NCBI GenBank assembly: GCA_015489145.1 | Contig: WGAH01000610.1 | Coordinates: 1 to 6,858, forward strand | Direction: 5' to 3' | From: Deltaproteobacteria bacterium | GTDB taxonomy: Bacteria > Myxococcota_A > UBA796 > UBA2385 | DNA: 6,858 nt | Shown: piece by piece, positions 6,744 through 6,858 of the stretch | Position numbering within the stretch: position 1 is the first letter of the stretch | Layout: each line of letters opens with the position of its first letter | The notes under the pieces: model-generated | Told to the model about the DNA's origin: nothing | The model's database searches: none | What the model saw: the letters and a program-made list of their open reading frames with translations, nothing else | Made by a program: the position numbers and the translations under genes

Positions 6744-6858
6744 GCCGGGAGGTGGTCATGCGCGGCTGGATGCTCGTGGCGGTGGCGGCGACGGGGTGCG
6801 GGAAGGACAAGGCCGCCGACACCGGGGCCATGCCCGAGGAGGTCTGCCGAGGGGCCGC
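6744..6858 (+). repeat. Right arm of the 115-base perfect inverted repeat, at the window edge
   Basis: This is the exact reverse complement of 6472-6586. It is still perfectly matched at the last base of the window, so the true arm may be longer. The spacer between the arms is 157 bases (6587-6743). At the inner junction the two sides read GGGT and GGGC before the shared GCCGGG, a short similarity of the kind seen at template-switch junctions. Confidence 0.95.
6758..6858 (+). CDS. Duplicated 5' end of the FG-GAP lipoprotein gene (partial, probably artefactual)
   Basis: The ATG at 6758, with GGGAGG five bases upstream, opens a frame that runs off the right edge after 33 complete codons. Its translation (MRGWMLVAVAATGCGKDKAA, then DTGAMPEEVCRGA) is identical to the start of the lipoprotein encoded at 6572-4692, and the DNA is identical too. 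It is best treated as an inverted copy of that gene start and not counted as a second gene, unless reads show sequence past the edge that differs from the first copy. Confidence 0.35.
   Translation, partial: MRGWMLVAVAATGCGKDKAADTGAMPEEVCRGA

Noticed and set aside
4591..6831. Long - strand frame overlapping the FG-GAP gene and running through the repeat spacer
   Set aside because: The product is mostly Arg, Gly and Pro. It is an out-of-frame shadow of the FG-GAP gene and also crosses the suspect inverted junction.

Overview
This is a very GC-rich window whose proteins point to a Myxococcota-like or other former-Deltaproteobacteria host. The first gene has a C-terminus resembling the MYXO-CTERM sorting signal (Cys, hydrophobic helix, Arg cluster) and carries four MopE-type Cys/Asp repeats. 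Two other products are lipoproteins with a short acidic tether, and one of these is a seven-loop FG-GAP propeller with an ASPIC/UnbV tail. The taxonomic call is inference from these family associations. I see no tRNA, rRNA, CRISPR array, transposase, integrase or phage gene.

Layout. On the + strand, 99-2153 encodes a secreted beta-helix/MopE-repeat surface protein. It overlaps by four bases (GTGA) with a 217-residue cytoplasmic protein of unknown function (2150-2803). A 54-base convergent gap follows. All complete genes to the right are on the - strand. In their direction of transcription they are an FG-GAP/ASPIC lipoprotein (6572-4692), pyrroline-5-carboxylate reductase proC (4642-3800, 49 bases downstream) and a small Cys-rich acidic lipoprotein (3604-2858, after a 195-base gap that could hold its own promoter). 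Further upstream on the - strand, 6743-6633 reads as the last 36 codons of another gene.

The right edge is abnormal. Bases 6744-6858 are an exact 115-base inverted copy of 6586-6472, covering the ribosome binding site, start codon and first codons of the FG-GAP lipoprotein. The copy runs to the window edge and cuts off the upstream open frame at the junction. This looks most like a fold-back chimera at a contig end. A real inverted duplication or an invertible switch is less likely but can be tested.

The genes do not form an obvious single pathway. Three of the four complete genes other than proC encode exported, probably surface-anchored proteins, and proC is a housekeeping proline biosynthesis gene among them. 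I found no clear new defence, mobile or biosynthetic system. The points most worth following are the inverted repeat, the coupled unknown 217-residue protein, the matching Cys-x6-Asp-Thr-Gly tether on both lipoproteins, and a tandem 9-mer upstream of the small lipoprotein gene.
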